This document shows, one piece after another, positions 1 through 5,496 of a stretch of DNA of 10,544 nucleotides (the first letter of the stretch is position 1; the number at the start of each line of letters is the position of its first letter). The notes beneath the pieces were generated by a model. That model was not told the DNA's origin and did not search any database. It saw nothing but the letters and a program-made list of their open reading frames with translations. The position numbers were made by a program, and so were the translations under genes. The DNA comes from Candidatus Competibacteraceae bacterium (lineage in GTDB: Bacteria; Pseudomonadota; Gammaproteobacteria; Competibacterales; Competibacteraceae): contig DPWB01000348.1 of NCBI GenBank assembly GCA_003527885.1, positions 1 through 10,544 on the forward strand. The letters are read 5' to 3'.

Positions 1-860
1 TGGGTCGCCGCGATGATCCGCACGTCGGCTTCCAGGCTGCGGTCGCTGCCGACCCGCTCGAAGCTGCGCTCTTGCAACACCCGCAGCAGCTTGACTTGCA
101 TGTTCAGCGGCATGTCGCCGATCTCATCCAGAAACAGCGTGCCGCCCTTGGCCAGCTCGAAGCGGCCGCGCCGGGCGGAAATCGCACCGGTGAAGGAACC
201 TTTCTCGTGGCCGAACAGCTCGCTTTCCAGCAGGTTGTCGGGAATGGCGCCGCAGTTGACCGGGACGAATGGACCCTGGCTGCGGTTGGAAAAATAGTGA
301 ATGTTGCGCGCGACCACTTCTTTGCCGGTGCCGGATTCGCCCAGGATCATCACGGTGGAGTCGGACGGGGCGACGCGCTGGATCATCTCGCGCACCCGCA
401 CGACGGCCGGACTGTGGCCGATCAGGCTGCGGAATAGTTCGGCGTTGCGCCGGCCCGCCGCGGTGGTGCCTCCCCGCGTGTCGCGACCGGTGGCGCTGGG
501 TTGCAGTCTGGCCAGAATCGCGCTCAATGCTGAATGGCGGAACGGATGCGCCAGATGGCCGCCGCAACTGGCCTCCAGCGTGGCCGGCAGGCGGATGGGC
601 TGCTCGGCTTCCTCGACCAGGATCAACGCCGCCTTGGGCGCGAGCGTGCGCAGGGCGTGGATGATGTCGCTGGGCGGCTGCTCGGCGGCGCCGTAGCGCC
701 CCAGAAAAATGCAGCGCAACTCGACGTTGTGCTCCACGTGGACTCGCCAGCTGGAGGAATCCGCCCGCGCGATGTGGCTTTCTTCCATGAACCGCAGCAG
801 CAGACACAACTCATCGGCCCGTTGAGGGTCGTCGTCGATTACGAGCAAAGCGGTCTTCAT
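1..860 (-). CDS. fleQ: Sigma-54-dependent flagellar master regulator FleQ (3' end outside window)
   Basis: This gene encodes the first 286 residues of a bacterial enhancer-binding protein that opens sigma-54 promoters of flagellar genes. It is cut off by the left edge, so it lacks part of the AAA+ core and the Fis-type HTH. Residues 1-120 form a receiver-like FleQ domain. The acidic patch D9-D11 is present, but the usual phosphoacceptor position (around 53-54, in IFLGR) has no Asp, as in Pseudomonas FleQ. The AAA+ domain shows LFRS (142-145), Walker A GESGTGKE (174-181), KEVVARN (180-186), the sigma-54 contact loop as GSFTGA (221-226, a common variant of GAFTGA), and Walker B LFLDEIGD (242-249). 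LFRS and KEVVARN are c-di-GMP-contacting motifs in Pseudomonas FleQ. The start at 860 gives the normal FleQ N-terminus and has AAGGA about 10 nt upstream. An in-frame ATG at 998 is a weaker alternative. The identity is secure; c-di-GMP control is inferred from family knowledge. Confidence 0.95.
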   Translation of the reverse strand, partial: MKTALLVIDDDPQRADELCLLLRFMEESHIARADSSSWRVHVEHNVELRCIFLGRYGAAEQPPSDIIHALRTLAPKAALILVEEAEQPIRLPATLEASCGGHLAHPFRHSALSAILARLQPSATGRDTRGGTTAAGRRNAELFRSLIGHSPAVVRVREMIQRVAPSDSTVMILGESGTGKEVVARNIHYFSNRSQGPFVPVNCGAIPDNLLESELFGHEKGSFTGAISARRGRFELAKGGTLFLDEIGDMPLNMQVKLLRVLQERSFERVGSDRSLEADVRIIAAT

Positions 861-1007
861 CGGGGACTCGTCCTTCAATGGATGAAGCGTGCCGCTGATA
901 AATCGGCCATCAATCGGCAAATCACTTCGCCAGCCTTCGATCCACCGCGCCACGCTTTCGCCATGCTGGCGGCACTGTTTGGAGACAGCCGCAGCCATAA
1001 CGGGAGA

Positions 1008-1035
1008 ATTGTAGTGAAGACTGAGCAGGTATCAA
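1008..1035 (-). promoter_or_regulatory. Predicted sigma-70 promoter for fleQ
   Basis: Reading the minus strand, a -35 box TTGATA (1035-1030, 5/6 match) and a -10 box TACAAT (1013-1008, 5/6 match) are separated by 16 nt. The likely transcription start is near 1001, giving a leader of about 140 nt before the fleQ ATG at 860. The promoter begins just after the stop codon of the upstream PilZ gene. This suggests fleQ has its own housekeeping promoter and does not rely only on readthrough. Prediction by motif only. Confidence 0.6.
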
Positions 1036-1039
1036 AGCT

Positions 1040-1615
1040 TTAACGTGTGCCACCGCGCCGGCTGTGGGCTACGGCGCGGCGGTGTTGGAGGAAAATATAG
1101 CGCTCCAGGGCTTCCTGGAGGGACTCGCTCGGGTCTTGAAACCGGGTTTGGACGTGCCAGCCCCCCGGATAGGGCGTCGTGTCGCTGACCCGCGCGTGGA
1201 AGACCAGCGGGCGGGGGTAGCTGAGGCTGCAATACAGCTCGATCCGCAACAGGCTACCGGCCGGTGGCGCGGCCTCCGTTTGCCAGCTCAAGCCGGTCAC
1301 GGCCAGGGTCAGGGTGTGTTCGGCGGGAATGTCTTGCTGGCGCGCGTACAGCTGTCCGACCAGTTCGAGCAGCAAACCGACCTTGAAATCCAGCCGCTTG
1401 AGCTCGGTGGCGTTGGCCAGCGCGGCGGGGTCGTCGCCGGAATCGCCGGCGTGGATATCCAGCGCGAACAGGGTATGCAGGTTGCTGAGATTGCTCCGCT
1501 CCTGCTCCCGGATTGCGATGGCGTCCGGCAGCTCCGGCAGCTCGCGCCACGCCAGCGGCAGCCGGCCGCTGAATACCAGGCCGGGAGCGGCCGGATCGAC
1601 GGCGGTGGTGGACAT
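1040..1615 (-). CDS. Atypical (tetrameric-type) PilZ domain protein
   Basis: This is a 191-residue protein resembling the tPilZ family of XC6012 from Xanthomonas, whose gene also belongs to a flagellar neighbourhood. Residues 26-50 have the acidic/Leu-rich N-terminal segment. Residues 70-92 form the long amphipathic helix with the family pattern ELKRLDFKVGLLLEL, which tetramerises in XC6012. Residues 100-145 look like PilZ beta strands (TLTLAVTGLSW, then LLRIELYCSL and PLVFHARV). The C-terminal helix (164-180) ends in ERYIFLQHRR. The canonical c-di-GMP motifs RxxxR and (D/N)xSxxG are absent, so ligand binding is doubtful. It is probably cytosolic, with no signal peptide or membrane segment. 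The ATG at 1615 has no clear Shine-Dalgarno, but the frame offers no better start. It lies 25 nt after the AbrB-like gene and 179 nt before fleQ. A motility-regulator role is inferred from context. Confidence 0.75.
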   Translation of the reverse strand: MSTTAVDPAAPGLVFSGRLPLAWRELPELPDAIAIREQERSNLSNLHTLFALDIHAGDSGDDPAALANATELKRLDFKVGLLLELVGQLYARQQDIPAEHTLTLAVTGLSWQTEAAPPAGSLLRIELYCSLSYPRPLVFHARVSDTTPYPGGWHVQTRFQDPSESLQEALERYIFLQHRRAVAHSRRGGTR

Positions 1616-1640
1616 GCTGGGATTACGCGGTGGCGGACGA

Positions 1641-1883
1641 TCAGCCGAGACCCGACCGAGGATAACGTCTGGTCCGGGCCGGCTCGGACCGGTTCTCTGG
1701 CGCGATCCCCGTCAAGCGCCTATCAAGCGCAACCACGGGCGCAAGAGGTTCGATGATGACGCAGCCGTTTTCCGCCCGCACCTGAACTTCCTGTTCGAGG
1801 TTGAGGCTGGCGGCTTCCATGACAGCCGCCGGAATGCGCACGGCCGGGCTGCTACCCCATTTCTTAATGACTCGCAGAGACAT
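1641..1883 (-). CDS. AbrB/MazE-type DNA-binding protein (orphan antitoxin-like)
   Basis: This 80-residue protein carries a SpoVT/AbrB swapped-hairpin fold in residues 3-48: IKKWGSSPAVRIPAAVM, then a hydrophobic stretch, then CVIIEPL. The KWG-S--VRIP signature is typical of MazE-like antitoxins, which bind their own operator and wrap a MazF/PemK toxin with the C-terminal tail. The tail begins in the usual way (LTGIAPEN, 57-64) but ends in a basic, atypical RTRRYPRSGLG. The start at 1883 is supported by AAGGA about 7 nt upstream. The expected toxin gene is not downstream; the next gene is the PilZ protein, 25 nt away. It may be the survivor of a toxin-antitoxin pair or a stand-alone transcription regulator inside the flagellar cluster. 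The domain call is good; the function is unknown. Confidence 0.8.
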   Translation of the reverse strand: MSLRVIKKWGSSPAVRIPAAVMEAASLNLEQEVQVRAENGCVIIEPLAPVVALDRRLTGIAPENRSEPARTRRYPRSGLG

Positions 1884-1963
1884 GATTTTTCCTTATTCTG
1901 TGGCTAGTCCCGAGACACAGACAGTCTACTCCACTACGCGTGGTATTTTCGACTCAAGGATGC

Positions 1964-1989
1964 AAAAAAATCATGTTCAGAACGTCTGA
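1964..1989 (-). terminator. Weak candidate terminator after fliT
   Basis: On the minus strand a 5-bp inverted repeat, TCAGA-CGT-TCTGA (1989-1977), overlaps the fliT stop codon. After six bases it is followed by a run of seven T (1970-1964). The short AT-rich stem makes this a marginal terminator. It may mark the end of the fliDST unit before the AbrB-like gene. Confidence 0.3.
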
Positions 1990-2297
1990 TAAGCGTGGCG
2001 GACGCGGCGGCCCTGACCGAACGACTTGAGATAGTCGCCCAATCTGTCCCGTTCTTCGCACGCCAGCTCCAGCAATCGGGCGTCGCTGGCCAGCGCGGCG
2101 CGGGCGGCCTCCTCAAGCGCGGGCGCGAGTTCGGCGGGCGGCGTTTGCTGGAATAACTCCTCCAGCAAGCGCCGCCGCTTGGCTTCCCATTCAGTCACTT
2201 GGTCCCAACCGCCGGCCTGGGCCAGTTCGAGCATTTCGACGCTCATCAAGCGCAGCAGCTTGATCCGCTGCGCCCAGCCGTCGGCCGTGAAGGTCAC
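1977..2297 (-). CDS. fliT: FliT-like flagellar export chaperone
   Basis: This 106-residue protein is probably the chaperone for the cap protein FliD. It is all-helical by appearance. The N-terminal helix RIKLLRLMSVEMLELAQAG (11-29) is followed by WDQVTEWEAKRRRLLEELF (31-49), matching the FliT pattern of a Met-Leu-rich helix, a 'gdWd' turn and an 'E--R--LL' helix. A second helical hairpin covers 56-95. The length is normal for the family. The start codon is GTG at 2297, and its last bases overlap the fliS TGA (4-nt GTGA overlap), which predicts translational coupling. FliT family sequences diverge strongly, so the call rests on length, helix pattern and position directly after fliS. In enterics FliT also tunes regulators; whether that holds here is unknown. 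Confidence 0.75.
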   Translation of the reverse strand: MTFTADGWAQRIKLLRLMSVEMLELAQAGGWDQVTEWEAKRRRLLEELFQQTPPAELAPALEEAARAALASDARLLELACEERDRLGDYLKSFGQGRRVRHAYQTF

Positions 2298-2722
2298 GCG
2301 GGCGCGGCCGCGGCGGCCTCTTCGGCGTTGGCCGTACCGCCGATGGCGTCCCAGGCTTCCTTGACGGGGCGCAACAGGTCGGCCACTTCGTCGAGCAGGG
2401 CGATATCCGACTTCAGATTGGCTTCCACCAACCGCCGTTGCAGGTAGTCGTACAGGGCGTCCAGGTTGCCGGCGATATCGCCGCCGGCATCGGGATTCAA
2501 TCCGTCGCGCAAACCGCCGATGATGTCGATGGCCTTGCCGATCTGCTCGCCCTTGGCGGCGAAATCCTGGCGTTGGATGCAGCCCTTGGCGACGGCGATG
2601 CGCTCGAACGCGCCTTCCATCAGCATCTGAATCAGCCGGTGCGGGCTGGCGTAAGCGGCGCTGGCTTCGGTATTGACTTGCTGGTACTGGCGCAACGCTT
2701 TGGGAATATTGGGTGTAGCCAT
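2294..2722 (-). CDS. fliS: Flagellin export chaperone FliS
   Basis: FliS binds the disordered C-terminal end of flagellin in the cytosol, prevents premature polymerisation and delivers it to the export gate. The chosen start at 2722 gives 142 residues beginning MATPNIPKALRQYQQV and has GAGGA about 7 nt upstream. The longer in-frame ATG at 2758 lacks such a site and adds 12 residues unlike the family. Family features are visible: YQQVNTEASAAYASPHRLI (13-31), the LMEGAFERIAVAK helix (34-46), and LYDYLQRRLVEANLKSD (90-106). The Ala-rich tail (131-142) is a small extension. The gene lies 66 nt after fliD and overlaps the fliT-like gene by 4 nt. It contains one Cys (C48), unlike the exported proteins of the cluster. 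Confidence 0.95.
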   Translation of the reverse strand: MATPNIPKALRQYQQVNTEASAAYASPHRLIQMLMEGAFERIAVAKGCIQRQDFAAKGEQIGKAIDIIGGLRDGLNPDAGGDIAGNLDALYDYLQRRLVEANLKSDIALLDEVADLLRPVKEAWDAIGGTANAEEAAAAAPA

Positions 2723-2761
2723 GTCGGTTCCTCGACGGTTTTGTGAATGTCCCAGCAAATG

Positions 2762-2778
2762 TGCAAATTGGATGCCGG
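2762..2778 (-). promoter_or_regulatory. Candidate sigma-54 promoter upstream of fliS
   Basis: In the 66-nt fliD-fliS gap the minus strand reads CCGGCATCCAATTTGCA. This contains the invariant GG-N10-GC (-24/-12) arrangement with a full TTGCA -12 element and GGCA in the -24 element. Several less conserved positions differ from TGGCACG. The predicted start near 2752 leaves a leader of about 30 nt before the fliS ATG at 2722. FleQ, encoded in the same cluster, is the natural activator. Motif evidence only. Confidence 0.4.
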
Positions 2779-2788
2779 TTTCAGGTTT

Positions 2789-4816
2789 TTACTTCGAGCT
2801 GGAGGACGCGCTCAATTGCTGGGTCAAATAATTGCCGGTGGCGGTCAATTGGCTTACCAGCTTATCCATCGCCATGAACTGGGCGCGATAGCGGCTTTCC
2901 AGGGAACTCATCCGCGTGTCGAGCTTTTCCCGCTCGTCCCCGAGCCGATCCACTTGCTTGGTGAGGCTTTCGGTGCGGCCGTTGAGCGGGCCGTCGCCGC
3001 CGAGCACGTCGTTCAGCAGATTGTCCAGCCGCTGCGCGAGCCCGTCGGACAGCGAAACCTTGCCGCGCTCGCCGGCGCTTCCGCCCAACACTTCGAGCGC
3101 GATGCCCGTCGCGCCGCCGCCCGCTCCGGTGAGCTTGCGGCCGGAACCGGTCGCTTCACTTCCGCCGATGGTTCCTTGCACATCCTTGCCTGGGGTGCTT
3201 CCGGCCGTTCCGGTACCGAAGCCTAGCGTCGCGTTTGCCGCGGTGAATTCGATGCTGGAACTCGCGCCGTAGCTTGCCGAGGTCAAGGTAAATTTATCGC
3301 CGCTGAAACTGACGCTGACCGAGGCGCCGGCCGCTTTCAAGGCGGGATCGCCGTTGATCTGGCTTTGCAGCTCGGCGGCCAATTGGGCCGGGGTAAAAGT
3401 TCCTTGCGACAGGCTAACCGTGCCGGACTGGGTGCCGTTGACTTTGAGGGCGACGGTGTTGTTACTGCCGTCCAGCGTTAAGGAGCCGGCGTTTAAGGTG
3501 ACGGCGGAACCGGCATGACTACCCTGCGTCGCCAACTGGCTGACCGCCACGGCGTAGTCGCCGGTTTTGCTGCCGTTGGTGGCGCTGACGTACTTGACCA
3601 GCGGGTCGGTGGTGCGACCGGCGCGGGCGAACAGGCCAGCGACACCTTGCGGGTCGGCCGCGACGGCTTTTTGCAGCTTGCCGTTGTCGAGTTTGAGGGT
3701 GCCGTCGCGCTCGGTGGTGATGCCCAGATCGGCCAGCGAATCCAGTTGCGGCGAGGCCCCGCTCACCATTTTACCGAGTTCGCCGCGCAGTTGGCCGAAG
3801 ATGGAGCGCACGCTGAAATCGCCTTGCAGCGCGCCGGCCTGTTTGGTTTCGGCGTTGTAGCCGGTCAGCGATTTGACCGTGTTGGCCAGCTCGTTGAACG
3901 CTTTGACGAAGGATTGCACGCCACCGCTGATCGCGCCGTTGTCTTGCGAGACCGCCAAGGTGGTCGCCGCGCTGTCGGTGGACTTGAGGTCGACCGTGAC
4001 GCCGGGGATGGCTTCTTTGAGGGTGTTGCTGGCGCTGGTGACGGCCAGTCCGTCGATGACGGCGCGGGCATCCTGGCCGGCCAGGGTTTGAACCATGTTC
4101 TTGCCCGACCCCGCCGCCTGAGTCGGGTCATAGGCCAATAATGACAAGCCGGCCAAGTCGGCGTTGTTGCCGTCGCCGTCGGTTGCCGTGATCTTCAGGC
4201 TGTTGGCCGCGCCGGTGTTGGTGGAACCCAGCACCAACCGGTAGCCGCCGCCGTCGTTGACGATGCTGGCCTGGACGCCGATTTTGGCGTCGTTGATGGC
4301 TTTCGCCAGCCCGCTTAGGGTGTTGTTGGCGGCGGTGATGTCGATGGTCTTGACCGGTTGTTCCGGGTTGGCGGTGAAGGTGGGGCTGGCCTCGGTGCCG
4401 CCGTAGCTGCCGAATTGAAAGGTGAGCGTGCCGGTGCCGACTTCATCCGTCAGGCTTTTGAAGCGCTGGTCGGCGGACGTGGCCAGCCGTTGCGCCTGGG
4501 CCAGTTGGTCTACCTTGACACTGTAAGAACCGGCGGGAGCGCCGGTGCTGGCGCTGGCGGTAAACAGCTTGTCGTTGGCGACCGTGGCCTTGGCGGCAGC
4601 TTGAAAAGTGTCGGCATTTTTCAGGCCGGACAGCGCGGAGCGAAAGGTCGACAGCGCGCTTTTGAAATTGCCGATCGCGGAAATTTTCGTCTGTAGCGCG
4701 GCTTCCTTGCGGTCCAGCCGCTGGGTGGCCGGCTGTCGCTCGGCCGCCATCAACTGCGTGACCAAACCGTTGATGTCCATGCCGGAACCCATGCCGGATG
4801 CCGTGATGGTCGCCAT
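2789..4816 (-). CDS. fliD: Filament cap protein FliD (HAP2), long form
   Basis: FliD forms the cap at the filament tip that folds incoming flagellin into place. The start at 4816 has a strong AAGGAGG 5 nt upstream. The N-terminal FliD_N region is clear: ITASGMGSGMDINGLVTQLM (4-23), then coiled-coil-like helices to about 65. A Flagellin_IN-type motif lies around 165-210. The FliD_C domain starts near 250 (ARAVIDGLAVTSASNTLKEA) and includes LGITTERDGTLKLD (364-377). The C-terminal coiled coil spans roughly 612-665 and ends NYLTQQLSASSSSK. At 675 residues it is about 200 longer than E. coli or Pseudomonas FliD. The extra length is mostly a beta-rich insertion at about 402-558 that looks like a second copy of the 96-213 module. 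It has no Cys, as expected for an exported axial protein. Confidence 0.95.
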   Translation of the reverse strand: MATITASGMGSGMDINGLVTQLMAAERQPATQRLDRKEAALQTKISAIGNFKSALSTFRSALSGLKNADTFQAAAKATVANDKLFTASASTGAPAGSYSVKVDQLAQAQRLATSADQRFKSLTDEVGTGTLTFQFGSYGGTEASPTFTANPEQPVKTIDITAANNTLSGLAKAINDAKIGVQASIVNDGGGYRLVLGSTNTGAANSLKITATDGDGNNADLAGLSLLAYDPTQAAGSGKNMVQTLAGQDARAVIDGLAVTSASNTLKEAIPGVTVDLKSTDSAATTLAVSQDNGAISGGVQSFVKAFNELANTVKSLTGYNAETKQAGALQGDFSVRSIFGQLRGELGKMVSGASPQLDSLADLGITTERDGTLKLDNGKLQKAVAADPQGVAGLFARAGRTTDPLVKYVSATNGSKTGDYAVAVSQLATQGSHAGSAVTLNAGSLTLDGSNNTVALKVNGTQSGTVSLSQGTFTPAQLAAELQSQINGDPALKAAGASVSVSFSGDKFTLTSASYGASSSIEFTAANATLGFGTGTAGSTPGKDVQGTIGGSEATGSGRKLTGAGGGATGIALEVLGGSAGERGKVSLSDGLAQRLDNLLNDVLGGDGPLNGRTESLTKQVDRLGDEREKLDTRMSSLESRYRAQFMAMDKLVSQLTATGNYLTQQLSASSSSK

Positions 4817-4890
4817 GTTACCCTCCTTGCGCTCGAACGCTTAGAGCCAGTTAAAACGTGCCGTTACAACGCCTGAAAACTCCGCCGCCC

Positions 4891-5415
4891 TCATGCCGTG
4901 GCCCGGAGCAACCAACCTTCCACTTTCAATCGCCCGCTTTCCTTGCCGTGCGCTGGACTTTTACCCGGAGGTCCCTGCCCCTGTTCGGCCTCCATGTCCT
5001 CGAAGAATTTGGCGAGCGCCAAGGCTTCTTCCGACGGGATCTGCCGCACGACTTCCTTGGTTTCCCGATCCACGATCCGCACCACCATTTCCTGGTATTT
5101 GTCATCGATCTCAAATTGCAGGTTGGTGTTGTAATCGCGCAGCTTCTGGTTGAGCTGATCCACGGAGCCCGTCAGTTGCTGGCGATCGCCGGCTTGAGGG
5201 TTTTTTTGCGGGCTGGCGGGATCGGCATTGCGTTTCCATTCGGCGTTGCCGGCCGTGGAAGATTGAGTGACGGCGGCCTGCGGGGTGGTGATAGGCTGGG
5301 CCACCGCGCTCTGGACCGCGGCCGGTTCGGGCGGCGTGGAACGCGCGCCGGGAGCGGTCCTGACCGGCGCGGGGTTGGCGCCAGCGAGGTTGCTGATACT
5401 ACCGATTTCGCTCAT
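4891..5415 (-). CDS. flaG: Flagellar protein FlaG, with extended tails
   Basis: This 174-residue protein has a clear FlaG domain at about 84-145: LNQKLRDYNTNLQFEIDD, then the strand MVVRIVDRETKEVVRQIPSEE (110-130) and the helix ALALAKFFEDME. FlaG proteins influence filament length in Pseudomonas and Campylobacter, although the mechanism is not settled. The N-terminal 80 residues are low-complexity, rich in Pro/Ala/Gln/Thr and probably disordered. About 30 residues follow the domain (GPPGKSPAHGKES to the end), longer than in most homologues. The start at 5415 has AAGGAGG 7 nt upstream. The gene sits between fliC and fliD, behind the hairpin at 5444-5478, so it may depend on readthrough from fliC or on an unseen promoter. 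It contains no Cys. Confidence 0.93.
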   Translation of the reverse strand: MSEIGSISNLAGANPAPVRTAPGARSTPPEPAAVQSAVAQPITTPQAAVTQSSTAGNAEWKRNADPASPQKNPQAGDRQQLTGSVDQLNQKLRDYNTNLQFEIDDKYQEMVVRIVDRETKEVVRQIPSEEALALAKFFEDMEAEQGQGPPGKSPAHGKESGRLKVEGWLLRATA

Positions 5416-5440
5416 GGCGGTCCCTCCTTCAAGAGAGCCG

Positions 5441-5478
5441 AAAGCGGGGCTTGAGCGTCTTTCTTGCTCAAGCCCCGC
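5441..5478 (-). terminator. fliC-flaG hairpin, probable (leaky) terminator
   Basis: A perfect 13-bp inverted repeat occurs here: GCGGGGCTTGAGC (5444-5456) pairs with GCTCAAGCCCCGC (5466-5478) around a 9-nt loop. In the transcription direction it begins 18 nt after the fliC stop codon. It is followed by only three T before mixed sequence, so it may terminate inefficiently or protect the fliC mRNA 3' end. It lies just upstream of the flaG ribosome binding site. Confidence 0.75.
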
Positions 5479-5496
5479 CCTTTGCTACTTAACCGA

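Noticed and set aside
124..807. 227-codon minus-strand frame rich in Arg, His and Pro
   Set aside because: It is the wrong frame of fleQ. The true frame runs 860 to 1 and gives clear Walker A and B motifs.
1064..1756. 230-codon plus-strand frame
   Set aside because: It is antisense to the PilZ and AbrB-like genes, which show family motifs; nothing in this frame is recognisable.
2723..2758. Longer FliS start at 2758
   Set aside because: The extra 12 residues do not look like FliS, and the ATG at 2722 has a proper GAGGA site. The extension also contains the predicted sigma-54 transcription start near 2752.
4817..4890. Possible sigma-54 promoter before fliD (CGGCACGTTTTAACTGG)
   Set aside because: The GGCAC half is good but there is no GC at the required 10-nt spacing, and no TTGC follows.
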